Source: Nostoc linckia FACHB-104 (GTDB lineage: Bacteria > Cyanobacteriota > Cyanobacteriia > Cyanobacteriales > Nostocaceae). Taken from it: a stretch of DNA of 64,000 nucleotides. This document shows positions 9,447 to 19,375 of this stretch, one piece after another (position 1 is the first letter of the stretch; each line of letters starts with the position of its first letter). Position numbers and translations under genes: made by a program. The stretch is taken from the NCBI RefSeq assembly GCF_014696615.1, contig NZ_JACJQJ010000009.1, positions 62,001-126,000 of the forward strand. The letters are read 5' to 3'. The notes beneath the pieces were generated by a model, which was given only the letters and a program-made list of their open reading frames with translations, ran no database searches and had not been told where the DNA came from.

Positions 9447-10331
9447 ATGACCAAAATCAGCATTTGTATTCCCACGTACAACGCCGAGAAATTTATCAGA
9501 ACAACGATCGCATCTTGTCTGCAACAAACTCAAGCTCCTTGGGAAATATTACTATCTGATGATGGTTCAGGCGATCGCACTCCTGCAATCCTCTCAGAAT
9601 ATGCCAGTTCCCCTAATGTAAAAATTATTTCCCCACCTCAACACTTAGGCATTGGTGAACATTACCGCTACCTCTCGATGTCTGCATCTGGGACTCACGC
9701 CGTTTTTCTTTCCTGTGATGATGCTCTACATCCAGACTTTGTGCAAGTCGCCACCCGTGAGTTGCACAAAACCCCTAACATAGCGATGTTAGCCTTTGGT
9801 GGCTATTCCTGTAATGCTAACCTCCAGCCCCTGAGTCGTTTTGGACTGAGTTACCCTACTCGTGTATTAGAACCACCCAACGGTTTTATTCACTTTATTC
9901 CAAGTTGTACTTATATCCTATCTACCTGTGTGTGGAATTGTGAGTTTCTTCAACAACTCGATCCTTTACCAACGAAAGCTGGGTTAGTAACCGACTGGTA
10001 TTGGTCTTTGATGGCTGGTCTTCATTGTCCTATTCGGCTATCACGTCAGGCTCTGGGATATTATCGCTATCATGATACAAACTCTTCGCATTCCCATCCA
10101 GAACGTTGGAAAAATCATGGTATCGAGATGTTAAATTATTTGGCTATGAATCAGGAGTTAACTGAAGCCTTAAACAGCCAAATTTTTCAAACATTAGAAT
10201 CTATTGCTACTAGCTCATCCCTGCCAATTAATATTATCTCATATTCTCATTTTACAATAAAAAGTATCAAAGAAACATTAAAACGTTGGCTGGTCTATAG
10301 GTTTAGAAATCATCCAGATTTTTTACGATAG
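9447..10331 (+). CDS. Family 2 glycosyltransferase
   Basis: 294 residues, starting with a standard GT2 opening, SICIPTYNAEKFI, followed by SDDGSGDRTPAIL and the acidic LSCDDALHPDF. TDWYWSLMAG and YYRYHDTNSS match the acceptor-side region of GT2 enzymes. It begins 21 bp after the previous transferase and is in the same orientation. No membrane segment is apparent, so it is likely a soluble or peripheral cytoplasmic enzyme. Confidence 0.88.
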   Translation: MTKISICIPTYNAEKFIRTTIASCLQQTQAPWEILLSDDGSGDRTPAILSEYASSPNVKIISPPQHLGIGEHYRYLSMSASGTHAVFLSCDDALHPDFVQVATRELHKTPNIAMLAFGGYSCNANLQPLSRFGLSYPTRVLEPPNGFIHFIPSCTYILSTCVWNCEFLQQLDPLPTKAGLVTDWYWSLMAGLHCPIRLSRQALGYYRYHDTNSSHSHPERWKNHGIEMLNYLAMNQELTEALNSQIFQTLESIATSSSLPINIISYSHFTIKSIKETLKRWLVYRFRNHPDFLR

Positions 10332-10404
10332 TTTACTCTTTGTTCGGTAGTAAATGCTCTAATAAATTCTTACTTTAATTAAACAATTAATATTAATAGC
10401 TAAC

Positions 10405-11382
10405 ATGAAGCTCAATATTCAGATTAAATCTGATATAAACTCATCATTATATATTAACTGCCTAGCTTGCAATGCAGTGACGAATTTTCGGAATTTTACA
10501 GTTCGCGAGTTCATGCTAGGAATTAGAGATCAGCACGAATATGGAGAATGTTCTCAGTGTGGCAGTATCCAGATACTTAAACCTTTAGAAAACCTAGCTC
10601 ACTTTTATCCTGCTAACTACTATTCATTACAAGGAAAACCAGAATCCTCTCTCAAACAGTGGCAAAGAGCCGAAAGAGCAAAGCAATCTCTGGGAAAGTT
10701 TAGTCCTCTTGGTTGGTTGATTAACCAGATATTGGGCAAACCCTATTTTGCCGATTGGCTACTCTATGCTGGTGTCTCTCAAAACTCAGCTATTCTTGAT
10801 GTGGGTTGTGGTGATGGTAAACTGCTCAGACATTTACGGGATTGTGGTTTTCGGAACCTGACAGGAATTGATCCGTTTCTCAATGAATCCAAAACTGATG
10901 GAGAAATGCAACTCTTAAAACAGGGCTTGGCAGAAACAGTTGGTCAGTATGATCTCGTCATGGCTCATCATTCCTTAGAACATATGCCACAACCCTTGCC
11001 TGCTTTGCAACAGATGGCTAAATTATTAAAACCCCAAGGTTATTGCCTAGTGCGTACTCCAGTGGCCGGAACTTGGGCATTTCAAACCTATGGAGCAGAT
11101 TGGGTACAATTGGATGCACCCCGCCATCTGTTCATCCCTTCCGTCAAGGGTATGCAAAAGTTAGCGCTTCAGTCAGGATTAGTGCTGCGAGAGATATTCT
11201 TTGATTCTAATCGATTTCAGATGGTCGGTAGTGAAAAATGTAAGCGTGAGCTTAGTTTTTATACTAATGAGCGTGAAATATTCTCCACCCATCAATTAAA
11301 GGTCTTTGATCAAACTTCAACAAAACTAAATCAATCACAGAATGGAGATCAAGCTTGTTTTTGGTTCCAAAAAAACCAATGA
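10405..11382 (+). CDS. SAM-dependent methyltransferase with N-terminal zinc ribbon
   Basis: A 325-residue class I methyltransferase. Two CxxC pairs (Cys 19/22 and 49/52) form a likely zinc ribbon, as in the cyanobacterial and Gram-negative sugar methyltransferases of the Methyltransf_23/13 group. SAM motif I is ILDVGCGDGKLLRHL near 129-143, followed by MAHHSLEHMPQP. RTPVAGTWAFQTYGADWVQL is also typical of this group. Its TGA overlaps the ATG of the next gene in ATGA, which indicates translational coupling. It probably methylates a sugar of the polysaccharide. Confidence 0.85.
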   Translation: MKLNIQIKSDINSSLYINCLACNAVTNFRNFTVREFMLGIRDQHEYGECSQCGSIQILKPLENLAHFYPANYYSLQGKPESSLKQWQRAERAKQSLGKFSPLGWLINQILGKPYFADWLLYAGVSQNSAILDVGCGDGKLLRHLRDCGFRNLTGIDPFLNESKTDGEMQLLKQGLAETVGQYDLVMAHHSLEHMPQPLPALQQMAKLLKPQGYCLVRTPVAGTWAFQTYGADWVQLDAPRHLFIPSVKGMQKLALQSGLVLREIFFDSNRFQMVGSEKCKRELSFYTNEREIFSTHQLKVFDQTSTKLNQSQNGDQACFWFQKNQ

Positions 11383-12605
11383 AAGAAATTTCCAATCAAT
11401 GGATAGTAGCTCTACTCGGTGCTCGAATGCACTATGCCATTCCCCGCATTCTCCAGCAAGCCGGACTACTTGAGCATTTATATACCGATATTTGCGCTGT
11501 CAAAGGTTTACCAAAGCTCCTACAACTAGTTCCTCCATCTTTACAACCTACCCGCCTCAAACGTCTACTCGGAAGAGTTCCGCAAGGAATACCAATTGAA
11601 AGTATTACTGCTTTTAACCGTTTCGGCTTTGAATATGCCCACAAACTCCGTCAAGCCCGATCGCCTTCGGAAACCATAGATGCTTTTCTCTGGGCGGGGA
11701 AAACCTTCTGCCAACTGATCTTAGAGCAAGGATGGGGTAACGCATCCGGCATCTATACCTTCAATACTGCAGGTCTAGAATTACTACAAAATGCCCGGCA
11801 ACAGGGACTAGTAACCATTATGGAACAAACCATTGCCCCTAAAGCGATGGAGTATAAACTGTTGCAAGAAGAATATCAAACTTTTCCAGATTGGGAACCG
11901 CCTTTAGAAGAAGACTCCAGTTTAATTGAATTATCAGCAAGAGAACAGGCAGAATGGTCAACAGCTGATGTTATCTTTTGTGGGTCGGAATTTGTTCGCC
12001 AGGGAGTTATTGCTTGTGGGGGTTCAGCAGAACGCTGTCAAGTTTTGCCCTATGGGGTAGATTTACGTTTCTCGCTTCCAGAACGCCTACCTCATGCTGG
12101 CTCTTTGCGAGTCTTAACTGTTGGAGGAGTTGGATTAAGAAAAGGATCGCCCCATATCTTAGCAGTAGCAAAACAATTACAAGGATTAGCTAGATTTCGT
12201 TTGGTAGGGCCATTAGGTATTCGGCCTGAAATTGAATCACTTCTAAGCGCTCATATCGAACTAGTAGGTGCTGTTCCACGCTCACAAATTCTTGATCATT
12301 ATGCTTGGGCAGATGTCTTTTTGCTTCCTTCCATTTGTGAAGGCTCCGCAACAGTGATTTATGAGGCTCTAGCGGCTGGGCTACCCGTGATTTGTACTCC
12401 CAATGCCGGCAGTGTGGTTCGAAATGGTATCGACGGATTTATTGTCCCCATTCGCAATCCTGATGCGATCGCGCAAAAGTTAGAGTTATTAGCACTTCAA
12501 CCTGAATTACGTCAGCAAATGTCTCAAAATGCTTTACAACGAGCAAGTCAGTATACCTTAGATAACTATGGGCAACGCCTGATCAAGATTTTAGGTGAAA
12601 TGTAG
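11379..12605 (+). CDS. Family 4 glycosyltransferase
   Basis: 408 residues. I start at the ATG at 11379, which shares ATGA with the stop of the methyltransferase; a TTG at 11355 is inside that gene and unlikely. The donor-binding half begins LRVLTVGGVGLRKGSPHIL, and the catalytic E-x7-E region is LPSICEGSATVIYEALAAGL, followed by PVICTPNAGSVVRNGIDG. Retaining GT-B enzyme, probably cytoplasmic and membrane-associated. Confidence 0.88.
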   Translation: MKEISNQWIVALLGARMHYAIPRILQQAGLLEHLYTDICAVKGLPKLLQLVPPSLQPTRLKRLLGRVPQGIPIESITAFNRFGFEYAHKLRQARSPSETIDAFLWAGKTFCQLILEQGWGNASGIYTFNTAGLELLQNARQQGLVTIMEQTIAPKAMEYKLLQEEYQTFPDWEPPLEEDSSLIELSAREQAEWSTADVIFCGSEFVRQGVIACGGSAERCQVLPYGVDLRFSLPERLPHAGSLRVLTVGGVGLRKGSPHILAVAKQLQGLARFRLVGPLGIRPEIESLLSAHIELVGAVPRSQILDHYAWADVFLLPSICEGSATVIYEALAAGLPVICTPNAGSVVRNGIDGFIVPIRNPDAIAQKLELLALQPELRQQMSQNALQRASQYTLDNYGQRLIKILGEM

Positions 12606-12634
12606 TTTTATTAGTTTTATTAAGAAAAATACTA

Positions 12635-13930
12635 ATGGTTGAAGTTTATCTCTACTTATTTATAGGAATTTGTATTGCCCTGATTGCTTGGGGGCTAATT
12701 CGCCTGGAAAGGGTTTACCAATATCCTTTCTTTATGGCAGCTATTTTTATCTCATTTATTTTACCTCAAGCGATCGCCCTAGTTAATGACTCTTTTAGCT
12801 CAGTAGTCAGCCAAGCAGCCCTAGAAAGAGTTTTATTATATTCATGTATGTGTGCTGCAATGTGCTGGCTGGGGTATCAATCTAAGCCCAATAGCAAATG
12901 GTTAGCCAAACTAGATATACCAATAGATGAGGGCAAGCTATTTAAAGCAGGGATTGTACTCCTAGCTGTAGGACATTTATGCTATTTTTTGCTATCTAAA
13001 ATAGATATCCAAACAGGAGCTAATGGTAACTGGACAGGCCCAGCTACTATCTTGTCTTTCTTCGGCAGTGTAATCTACCTAGCTCTACCACTCTTCTTAT
13101 TAAATGCTCTAAAGCGTCCCAATTTTATAAATATTACACTAGCAATAATAGCTGCTTATCCTATATTAGAAGCTATTATTTTAGCTGGTCGTCGGCAGCC
13201 TACTATGGCTTTTTTGATTACCATAGGTCTATCATTTTTCTTAGTAAAAAACTACATACCTCCTAGATGGTTGTTTATTGTAGGGATTCTTAGTGCGGCT
13301 TTTATTATCCCTGTATTAGGCCAAATAAGAGGGAATTTTTGGACTTTACTTTTTAGCGGAGACTGGCAGACTCTTATATCAATTTCTCAACAAAATTTAG
13401 AATCAGTTACACAAGGAAAGGTATTAGAATTACGCAATGCTGCTTTAATGATGGATGCTTCTGCAAGCTTCAATAAATATGGTTACGGTACTGGATTTTG
13501 GGATGGGATTATTTTTCAGTTTGTACCAGGACAAATTGTAGGATTTGATGTCAAAGAATCTCTGCAATTTAAACTGGGAACATTTGGAGATCTAAAAGAT
13601 ATATACAGTTACAATATTCATAATGGCACAACAACTACTGGCATAGGGGATTCTTTTGTTGAGTTTAGTTATTTCGGATGTTTAATTTTTGCTGGTATTG
13701 GATATTTATTTAAAACATTTTGGATATCAATAATATATCGAGGTAGTCTTATTAGTACTCTCTTATATATTGGATTAATTGATTCAGCCATGATTGGTAT
13801 CACTCATGGCATAGCTAGATTTTTGCAAGAGTTCATTTTTAAGTCAAGCGTATTATTTTTTATGACCTATTTTTCTAGGCAAAAATTGGTTTTTAATTAC
13901 CAACAGGTAAATTCACAAGTTAATTCATAA
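12635..13930 (+). CDS. O-antigen/exopolysaccharide polymerase (Wzy-like)
   Basis: A 431-residue protein with about ten to twelve hydrophobic segments and a large soluble loop near 250-345. It has no recognisable catalytic motif, as is normal for Wzy proteins. The position inside a glycosyltransferase operon, 29 bp after one GT4 gene and 15 bp before the next, is the main reason for the call. Wzy polymerises lipid-linked repeat units on the periplasmic face of the inner membrane. The alternative would be another multi-pass protein such as an O-antigen ligase. No flippase is seen in the window. Confidence 0.7.
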   Translation: MVEVYLYLFIGICIALIAWGLIRLERVYQYPFFMAAIFISFILPQAIALVNDSFSSVVSQAALERVLLYSCMCAAMCWLGYQSKPNSKWLAKLDIPIDEGKLFKAGIVLLAVGHLCYFLLSKIDIQTGANGNWTGPATILSFFGSVIYLALPLFLLNALKRPNFINITLAIIAAYPILEAIILAGRRQPTMAFLITIGLSFFLVKNYIPPRWLFIVGILSAAFIIPVLGQIRGNFWTLLFSGDWQTLISISQQNLESVTQGKVLELRNAALMMDASASFNKYGYGTGFWDGIIFQFVPGQIVGFDVKESLQFKLGTFGDLKDIYSYNIHNGTTTTGIGDSFVEFSYFGCLIFAGIGYLFKTFWISIIYRGSLISTLLYIGLIDSAMIGITHGIARFLQEFIFKSSVLFFMTYFSRQKLVFNYQQVNSQVNS

Positions 13931-13945
13931 TTAATATTTCTAGTG

Positions 13946-15076
13946 ATGCTATTTAAATTAACTAAAATTTGTGCTAATTACGGGCCATATCATTTAGCAA
14001 GGCTCGAATATGCTTATAATAAATTCAAAGCTAAAGAATGGGAAGTTTTTGGACTTGAGTTAGCTCGATACGAAGAAGAATATCCGTGGCAAATACAAGT
14101 TACAAAATCTCAATGCAAAATTATTTCTGTCATTAATGACTGTACATTGGAAAAGGCAAAGTTCATTCGATTATTGTATAAATTAATCTCAGTTTTGAAC
14201 CAAACCTCTCCTGATGCTGTAGCAATCTCTGGTTATGCTCGTCCCTCTATGCTATCTGCCTGGTTGTGGTGTCTCTGGTATCGTAAACCAGCTATTCTTT
14301 TGTCTGAAACAACAGAAGATGACGAGCCTCGTTCTTGGTGGAAAGAAAAAATCAAAAGCTGGCTAGTTAAGAGATACCAAGCTGCTTTAGTAGGTGGGCA
14401 ACCTCACAAGCGTTACTTAATCAAGTTAGGAATGCCTGCTGATGCTATTTTTTTAGGTTATGACGTAGTTGGTAATCATGTCTTTCATCCTGAGCGCATC
14501 AAATCTTTACCATCTCCATTAAATAGGCCATTCTTCTTAGCAATTAATAGATTTATTACCAAAAAAAACTTACCATTTTTGCTTTCAGCTTATGCCGCTT
14601 ATCGCCAAGTCTTAAGTGATAAAGCTTGGGATTTAGTTCTTTGTGGTGATGGTGAATTACGTTTGCAATTAGAAGCTAAAATTGTTGCTCATCAACTCGA
14701 AGATTACATTCACTTGCCTGGGTTTCTCCAACAGGACCAGCTTTTACCTTACTTTGGTCATGCAAATTGCTTTATTCACACTAGTATTCAAGAACAATGG
14801 GGACTAGTAGTTAATGAAGCAATGGCAGCAGGTTTACCTGTATTAGTTTCTAACCGATGTGGCTGTTTTGAAGATTTAGTACTTGAAGGAGTCAATGGCT
14901 TTGGGTTTGATCCAACAAATATAGAACAATTAACAGAATTAATGTTGAAAATGAGTTCTGAAAAAGTTAATTTACAGGCAATGGGTCAATCATCTCTAGA
15001 ACATATCCAAAACTTCTCACCCGCATATTTCTCTGAGGGTTTAATGCAAGCAATTGATTATGCTTTAAAGCACTAA
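13946..15076 (+). CDS. Family 4 glycosyltransferase
   Basis: 376 residues. The start is GTGATG at 13943-13948; I take the ATG at 13946, although the GTG adds only one residue. The N-terminal half has ICANYGPYHLARLEYA. The donor half is FFLAINRFITKKNLPFLL, and the catalytic region is HTSIQEQWGLVVNEAMAAGL followed by PVLVSNRCGCFEDLV, a typical GT4 ending. The first Glu of E-x7-E lies in IQEQWG. It is the last gene of its block before a 393-bp gap. Confidence 0.87.
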   Translation: MLFKLTKICANYGPYHLARLEYAYNKFKAKEWEVFGLELARYEEEYPWQIQVTKSQCKIISVINDCTLEKAKFIRLLYKLISVLNQTSPDAVAISGYARPSMLSAWLWCLWYRKPAILLSETTEDDEPRSWWKEKIKSWLVKRYQAALVGGQPHKRYLIKLGMPADAIFLGYDVVGNHVFHPERIKSLPSPLNRPFFLAINRFITKKNLPFLLSAYAAYRQVLSDKAWDLVLCGDGELRLQLEAKIVAHQLEDYIHLPGFLQQDQLLPYFGHANCFIHTSIQEQWGLVVNEAMAAGLPVLVSNRCGCFEDLVLEGVNGFGFDPTNIEQLTELMLKMSSEKVNLQAMGQSSLEHIQNFSPAYFSEGLMQAIDYALKH

Positions 15077-15469
15077 ATCATAAATATATCCTAATAGAAA
15101 TAAAAATTCTATCTCTAAAATTTTAACTTATAAACTTTTTATTTAAGCTAGCCAATCAAGTAATTGGTGGCAATTTTACTATCAAGAAATAGGTCAAGTC
15201 TAGAGAAATTTAAAATAGGCTTTTTGTAATTAATAGGAATTAAGCAACGCCGATAATGTTATTGCGATCGCAACGAAGTGTAGCGAAGAAATCCCAGCTT
15301 TAGGGGAGATTACCTTGCTACCGCTCGTAATGGCAGAATTACGTTATTTTCGCGTAAGTCATGATTAATTTGCTTCACTGCATTCAATTTGTAATGGCAT
15401 TTCACGTTAATTATATACAGCTAATTACCTGTGTTTAATTGATCGAACATTTATATCAAATTTTTATAT
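15077..15469. other. Non-coding gap inside the polysaccharide cluster
   Basis: I find no gene here. Around 15258-15345 there is a HIP1 site followed by a short palindrome-rich stretch (AACGAAGTGTAGCGAAG, then TTAGGGGAGATTACC) like the small dispersed repeats common in Nostocales. The remainder is AT-rich and may hold a promoter for the gene at 15470. Confidence 0.5.
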
Positions 15470-16687
15470 ATGAAAATCCTACATGTTGTTCCAGGTCTTG
15501 GATCAGTCTATGGTGGTCCTTCTACATCTATTACTAACTTAACTAAGTCTTTGGCCCGTCTTGACATTGAAGTTGATATTGTGACGACTAATGCCAACGG
15601 TTGCTATCAGTTAAATGTACCATTACAAACCTGGATACAACAGGATGGATATCGTATCCAGTACTTTCCTTGTTTGTATATGAACGATTATAAAATTAGT
15701 ATGTCAATGACAAATTGGTTATTATGGCATATTCGTGACTACGATGTAGTCAATACTCACGCTATTTTTTCTTATTCTAATTTACCAGCTTATTGGATTA
15801 CTAAATTTTTTCATATCCCTAATATCATTCATCCACATGGTATGTTGGATGCTTGGGCGCTAAATTACAAAAATTGGAAAAAAATACCCTACTATAACCT
15901 AATTGAAAAGCAGGCTCTTCAAGTTGCCAAGGCAATTAGAGTACTAGCATATTCGGAAGCTGAAAGCATTAAAGATCTGGGTTTAGCAACCCCTTTAGCT
16001 TTCATACCCAACGGGATTTGGCAAGAAGATTTTGCCAAACTACCTGATCCAGAATATTTCTATCAAAATTTTCCACAGACTAGGGATAAGAATTTAATTT
16101 TATTCCTGGGGCGTATTGATCCGAAAAAAGGATTAGATATGTTGGCAAATGCATTTAGTAAAATACATGATCATTTCCCTAAAACACATTTGGTTATAGC
16201 CGGACCTGACAATATTGGTTTTCTTCCAACAGTAAAAAAATATTTTGTAGAGGCAAAATGTTTAGATGCTGTTACTTTTACAGGAATGCTAACTGATTCC
16301 TTAAAAACTGCAGCACTAGCAGCAGCAGATATATATGTGGCACCTTCTTACTCTGAAGGATTTAGTATGTCTGTGTTAGAAGGAATGGCATCAGGATTAC
16401 CTTGTGTCATTACTAAAGCTTGTAATTTTCCTGAAGCTGCAGATGCTGAAGCTGCTCATGTAGTTAATATTGACTCAGGTGCGATCGCAAATGCTTTAAT
16501 TCATTGCCTAACTTATCCAGAGGAAGCAAAACTTATGGGTGATCGCGCTCGTCAATTAGTTTTTGAAAAGTACACATGGGAAAATATTGCTTTACAAATG
16601 AAACAAGTATATACAAATATTCTTGATAAGAATTCTATGTCTGCTGTTAGTGAAATTCATCCAGAATCGGAGATAATTAAAATATGA
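15470..16687 (+). CDS. Family 4 glycosyltransferase
   Basis: 405 residues with every GT4 landmark: HVVPGLGSVYGGPSTSITNL at the N-terminus, NIIHPHGMLDAWAL, the donor-binding half from NLILFLGRIDPKKGLDML, and the catalytic APSYSEGFSMSVLEGMASGL (E-x7-E) followed by PCVITKACNFPEA. It is the most canonical GT4 of the cluster. Its TGA overlaps the ATG of the following methyltransferase (ATGA), so the two are translated together. Confidence 0.92.
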   Translation: MKILHVVPGLGSVYGGPSTSITNLTKSLARLDIEVDIVTTNANGCYQLNVPLQTWIQQDGYRIQYFPCLYMNDYKISMSMTNWLLWHIRDYDVVNTHAIFSYSNLPAYWITKFFHIPNIIHPHGMLDAWALNYKNWKKIPYYNLIEKQALQVAKAIRVLAYSEAESIKDLGLATPLAFIPNGIWQEDFAKLPDPEYFYQNFPQTRDKNLILFLGRIDPKKGLDMLANAFSKIHDHFPKTHLVIAGPDNIGFLPTVKKYFVEAKCLDAVTFTGMLTDSLKTAALAAADIYVAPSYSEGFSMSVLEGMASGLPCVITKACNFPEAADAEAAHVVNIDSGAIANALIHCLTYPEEAKLMGDRARQLVFEKYTWENIALQMKQVYTNILDKNSMSAVSEIHPESEIIKI

Positions 16688-17334
16688 TTTCTACTAGTAT
16701 CAATCACGAATATTACTATGAAGATGAGCAATATTTACATCATCATGCTTATCTAATAAAACCACTAATGCAGATGATATCTGAAACTGCCTTATCAACA
16801 AACACAAATCTCCAAACGCCTCGGATTTTAGATATTGGCTGTGGTAACGGCAGTTTAAGTAACTTTATTGCACAGCATGGCTATGAAGTTCTTGGTATTG
16901 AGGAATCTGAATCAGGTCTTGAGTTTGCGAACCGTAGTTTTCCAAAATGTCAATTTATCAAAGGAAGTGTTTATAATCTGCCGTATACAGAACTAGGAGG
17001 TAAGTTCGATATTGTGATTGCAACTGAAGTTATTGAGCATTTATTTTCTCCCAAAGAATTGCTTAAAAACGCTAAAAAGTGCCTCAAGCCTAATGGCCGT
17101 TTAATTCTTACAACTCCTTATCATGGGTATGCCAAAAATCTTATGCTTTCTGTTTTTGGCAGAATGGATAAACACTTCACATCTTTATGGGATGGTGGCC
17201 ATATAAAGTTTTTTTCTATGGTAACGATGGCGACTCTATTAGAATCAGAAAACTATACCGACATTAATTTTAAGTTTGCAGGTAGATTTCCCTATCTTTG
17301 GAAATCAATGTTATGTTCTAGCACGCCAATTTAG
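16684..17334 (+). CDS. Class I SAM-dependent methyltransferase
   Basis: 216 residues. SAM motif I is ILDIGCGNGSLSNFI (about 49-63), followed by VLGIEESESGL and FDIVIATEVIEHLFSP, which are the usual UbiG-like motifs. There is no extra domain. It overlaps the upstream GT4 gene by 4 bases, so it probably acts on the glycan that enzyme extends, perhaps capping or decorating it by O-methylation. Function beyond the family is inferred. Confidence 0.88.
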   Translation: MISTSINHEYYYEDEQYLHHHAYLIKPLMQMISETALSTNTNLQTPRILDIGCGNGSLSNFIAQHGYEVLGIEESESGLEFANRSFPKCQFIKGSVYNLPYTELGGKFDIVIATEVIEHLFSPKELLKNAKKCLKPNGRLILTTPYHGYAKNLMLSVFGRMDKHFTSLWDGGHIKFFSMVTMATLLESENYTDINFKFAGRFPYLWKSMLCSSTPI

Positions 17335-17363
17335 TTAAAACAATCAACCTTTGATCACTCCGC

Positions 17364-18131
17364 ATGCTAGAAAAAATTACGCCTCTCATTCTTACATACA
17401 ATGAAGCTGCAAATATTAATAACACTCTTCAGCATCTTACCTGGGCTAAGAAAATCATTGTTATTGACAGCTACAGCCTAGATGAGACTTTAGAGATTTT
17501 AGAATCTTATTCTCAAATCCAAGTTTATCAAAGAAAGTTCGATTCCTTTGCACTTCAGTGTAACTATGGTTTAGAAAAAGTCACATCTGAATGGGTACTA
17601 TCTTTAGATGCTGATTATGTATTAACCGATGAGTTAATTAATGAAATTAAAGAACTACCAGCACAGACAGATGTAGACAGTTACAGCATCAAATTCAAAT
17701 ACTGCATTTTTGGCAAGCCACTACGTGGTACTCTACTTCCACCTCGAAAGGTGTTATACAAAAGAGAAAAAGCTATTTATATAGATGATGGTCATGCTCA
17801 TCGTGTCAGTGTAGAGGGAAACTCTAGATTACTATCTGGTTACATTTATCACGATGATCGCAAACCTTTAAGCCGTTGGTTATGGGCACAGGATCGCTAC
17901 ATGGTAATAGAAGCAAAGAAGTTATTAGAGACACCAAGTAGTGAACTCTGTTTAAGCGATCGCATTCGCAAACAAAAAATCTTTGCACCCATAATTATCT
18001 TAGTATACTGCCTGATTATCAAAGGTGGTATTCTTGATGGCTGGCGAGGCTTTTATTATGCATTTCAACGAGTATTAGCTGAAATTTTGCTAGCTATTCA
18101 TATCATTGAATCAGAAAAGTATAAAGCTTAA
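17364..18131 (+). CDS. Family 2 glycosyltransferase, WaaE/KdtX-like
   Basis: 255 residues. The opening TPLILTYNEAANINNTL and the block IIVIDSYSLDETLEIL are characteristic of the WaaE group, in which a serine replaces the usual GGS; then come VLSLDADYVL (D-x-D metal site) and the arginine-rich RGTLLPPRKVLYKREKA. The C-terminal part has a hydrophobic stretch (FAPIIILVYCLIIKGGI) that fits membrane association. In enterobacteria WaaE adds glucose to the lipopolysaccharide core; here the substrate is unknown. Confidence 0.85.
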   Translation: MLEKITPLILTYNEAANINNTLQHLTWAKKIIVIDSYSLDETLEILESYSQIQVYQRKFDSFALQCNYGLEKVTSEWVLSLDADYVLTDELINEIKELPAQTDVDSYSIKFKYCIFGKPLRGTLLPPRKVLYKREKAIYIDDGHAHRVSVEGNSRLLSGYIYHDDRKPLSRWLWAQDRYMVIEAKKLLETPSSELCLSDRIRKQKIFAPIIILVYCLIIKGGILDGWRGFYYAFQRVLAEILLAIHIIESEKYKA

Positions 18132-18186
18132 TATTCTCTTAAAATCTCAACAAAGCTATATTTTTTTATTTATAATTATTTATTAC

Positions 18187-19287
18187 ATGAATAATAACTC
18201 AAGATTTATAGGTATAGACTTATTAAAAATAATTTCAGCTTATGCTGTTGTCTATATACATTCACAAGGTGGCAATTATGGAGACACAGGCTATTGGGCT
18301 GCAAAAATTGGAATTTTTTTTAATATATTTGCTGTGCCATTCTTTTTAGCAGTATCTTTTTATTTTTTATTAAAAAAGATTTATTCTGACAATAAAGGAT
18401 ATTCATTGACTGCAAGATTAAAATTTCTTGCTTTACCTTATGTGGTTTGGACTTTAATATATTTATTATTTAGACTTGTTAAATACTTAACCCACAATGA
18501 AATTTCTAAAATGCTTACTTTATTTGGCGATCCTATAGCCATTTTATTTTTAGGAGGAGCAGCAGTTCAATTATACTTTATCCCACTTTTGATATCCGGA
18601 ATAATTTGTTTTAATATTGTTAATAGAATAATTAATAACAGCTTATTTTATGATTTAAAAATAATAGTTTTGTTGGCTAGTTTGAGTATTGGAATTTACG
18701 AATTAATTTTAGATACTGGTAATGCTTTTCATCTAGGCAAAAACTTAGCGTTTATTAACCTTATCAACTCTACTATTCCTGAATTAAATAGTAATCAAAT
18801 AATTAGATTATTATTGGTAGAACTTTCCTGGTTTTTAAGGTGTCTCCCATATATTTTTATAGCTATGATTTTGAATCATCCAGTTTTGAATAGGATAATT
18901 TTAAAACTTAGTAATAAATATATAGCAATATTTTTCTTTTTAGCATTCTTTATCCATGTGTATTCAGTATTTTGTAATTTAATATTTCCACCTTTTATAA
19001 ATGAAATAATAATCACCTATCTTTATGTGTTTTTTAGTATCTTATTGTCAAATAAAATGTCGGATAACTATTGGCTGAAAAATATGTCTGTATGTTCTTT
19101 TGGAATATATTTAATACATCATCTTCTAGTCGAATTTATCAGACCTGTTATATATAAATTTTATCCTGGCAGTATTACATTGATTACAGTATCAACCTGT
19201 GCTACGATTAGTTTTCTTTTAAGTTGGCTATTCGTGTTTTATTTAAGAAAATATACAAAAGCTCGAGTATTATTGTTTGGTAATTAA
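18187..19287 (+). CDS. Membrane acyltransferase, acyltransferase-3 (OafA-like) family
   Basis: 366 residues from the ATG at 18187; an upstream in-frame start at 18106 would overlap the previous gene and adds nothing conserved. About ten hydrophobic segments are visible. The first reads FIGIDLLKIISAYAVVYIHS, where the Asp and the His match the conserved residues of this family. Such proteins move acetyl or succinyl groups from the cytoplasm onto exported sugars. It is very AT-rich and sits 55 bp after a GT2 gene. O-acetylation of the polysaccharide is the likely job. Confidence 0.82.
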   Translation: MNNNSRFIGIDLLKIISAYAVVYIHSQGGNYGDTGYWAAKIGIFFNIFAVPFFLAVSFYFLLKKIYSDNKGYSLTARLKFLALPYVVWTLIYLLFRLVKYLTHNEISKMLTLFGDPIAILFLGGAAVQLYFIPLLISGIICFNIVNRIINNSLFYDLKIIVLLASLSIGIYELILDTGNAFHLGKNLAFINLINSTIPELNSNQIIRLLLVELSWFLRCLPYIFIAMILNHPVLNRIILKLSNKYIAIFFFLAFFIHVYSVFCNLIFPPFINEIIITYLYVFFSILLSNKMSDNYWLKNMSVCSFGIYLIHHLLVEFIRPVIYKFYPGSITLITVSTCATISFLLSWLFVFYLRKYTKARVLLFGN

Positions 19288-19375
19288 ATAACTGAAGAAA
19301 GCTTAAACTAGATTGCTAGAATTTTATTTGTTAGTCTATGAATATTAATACTCAAGAGATATAAGCTTTTTTATC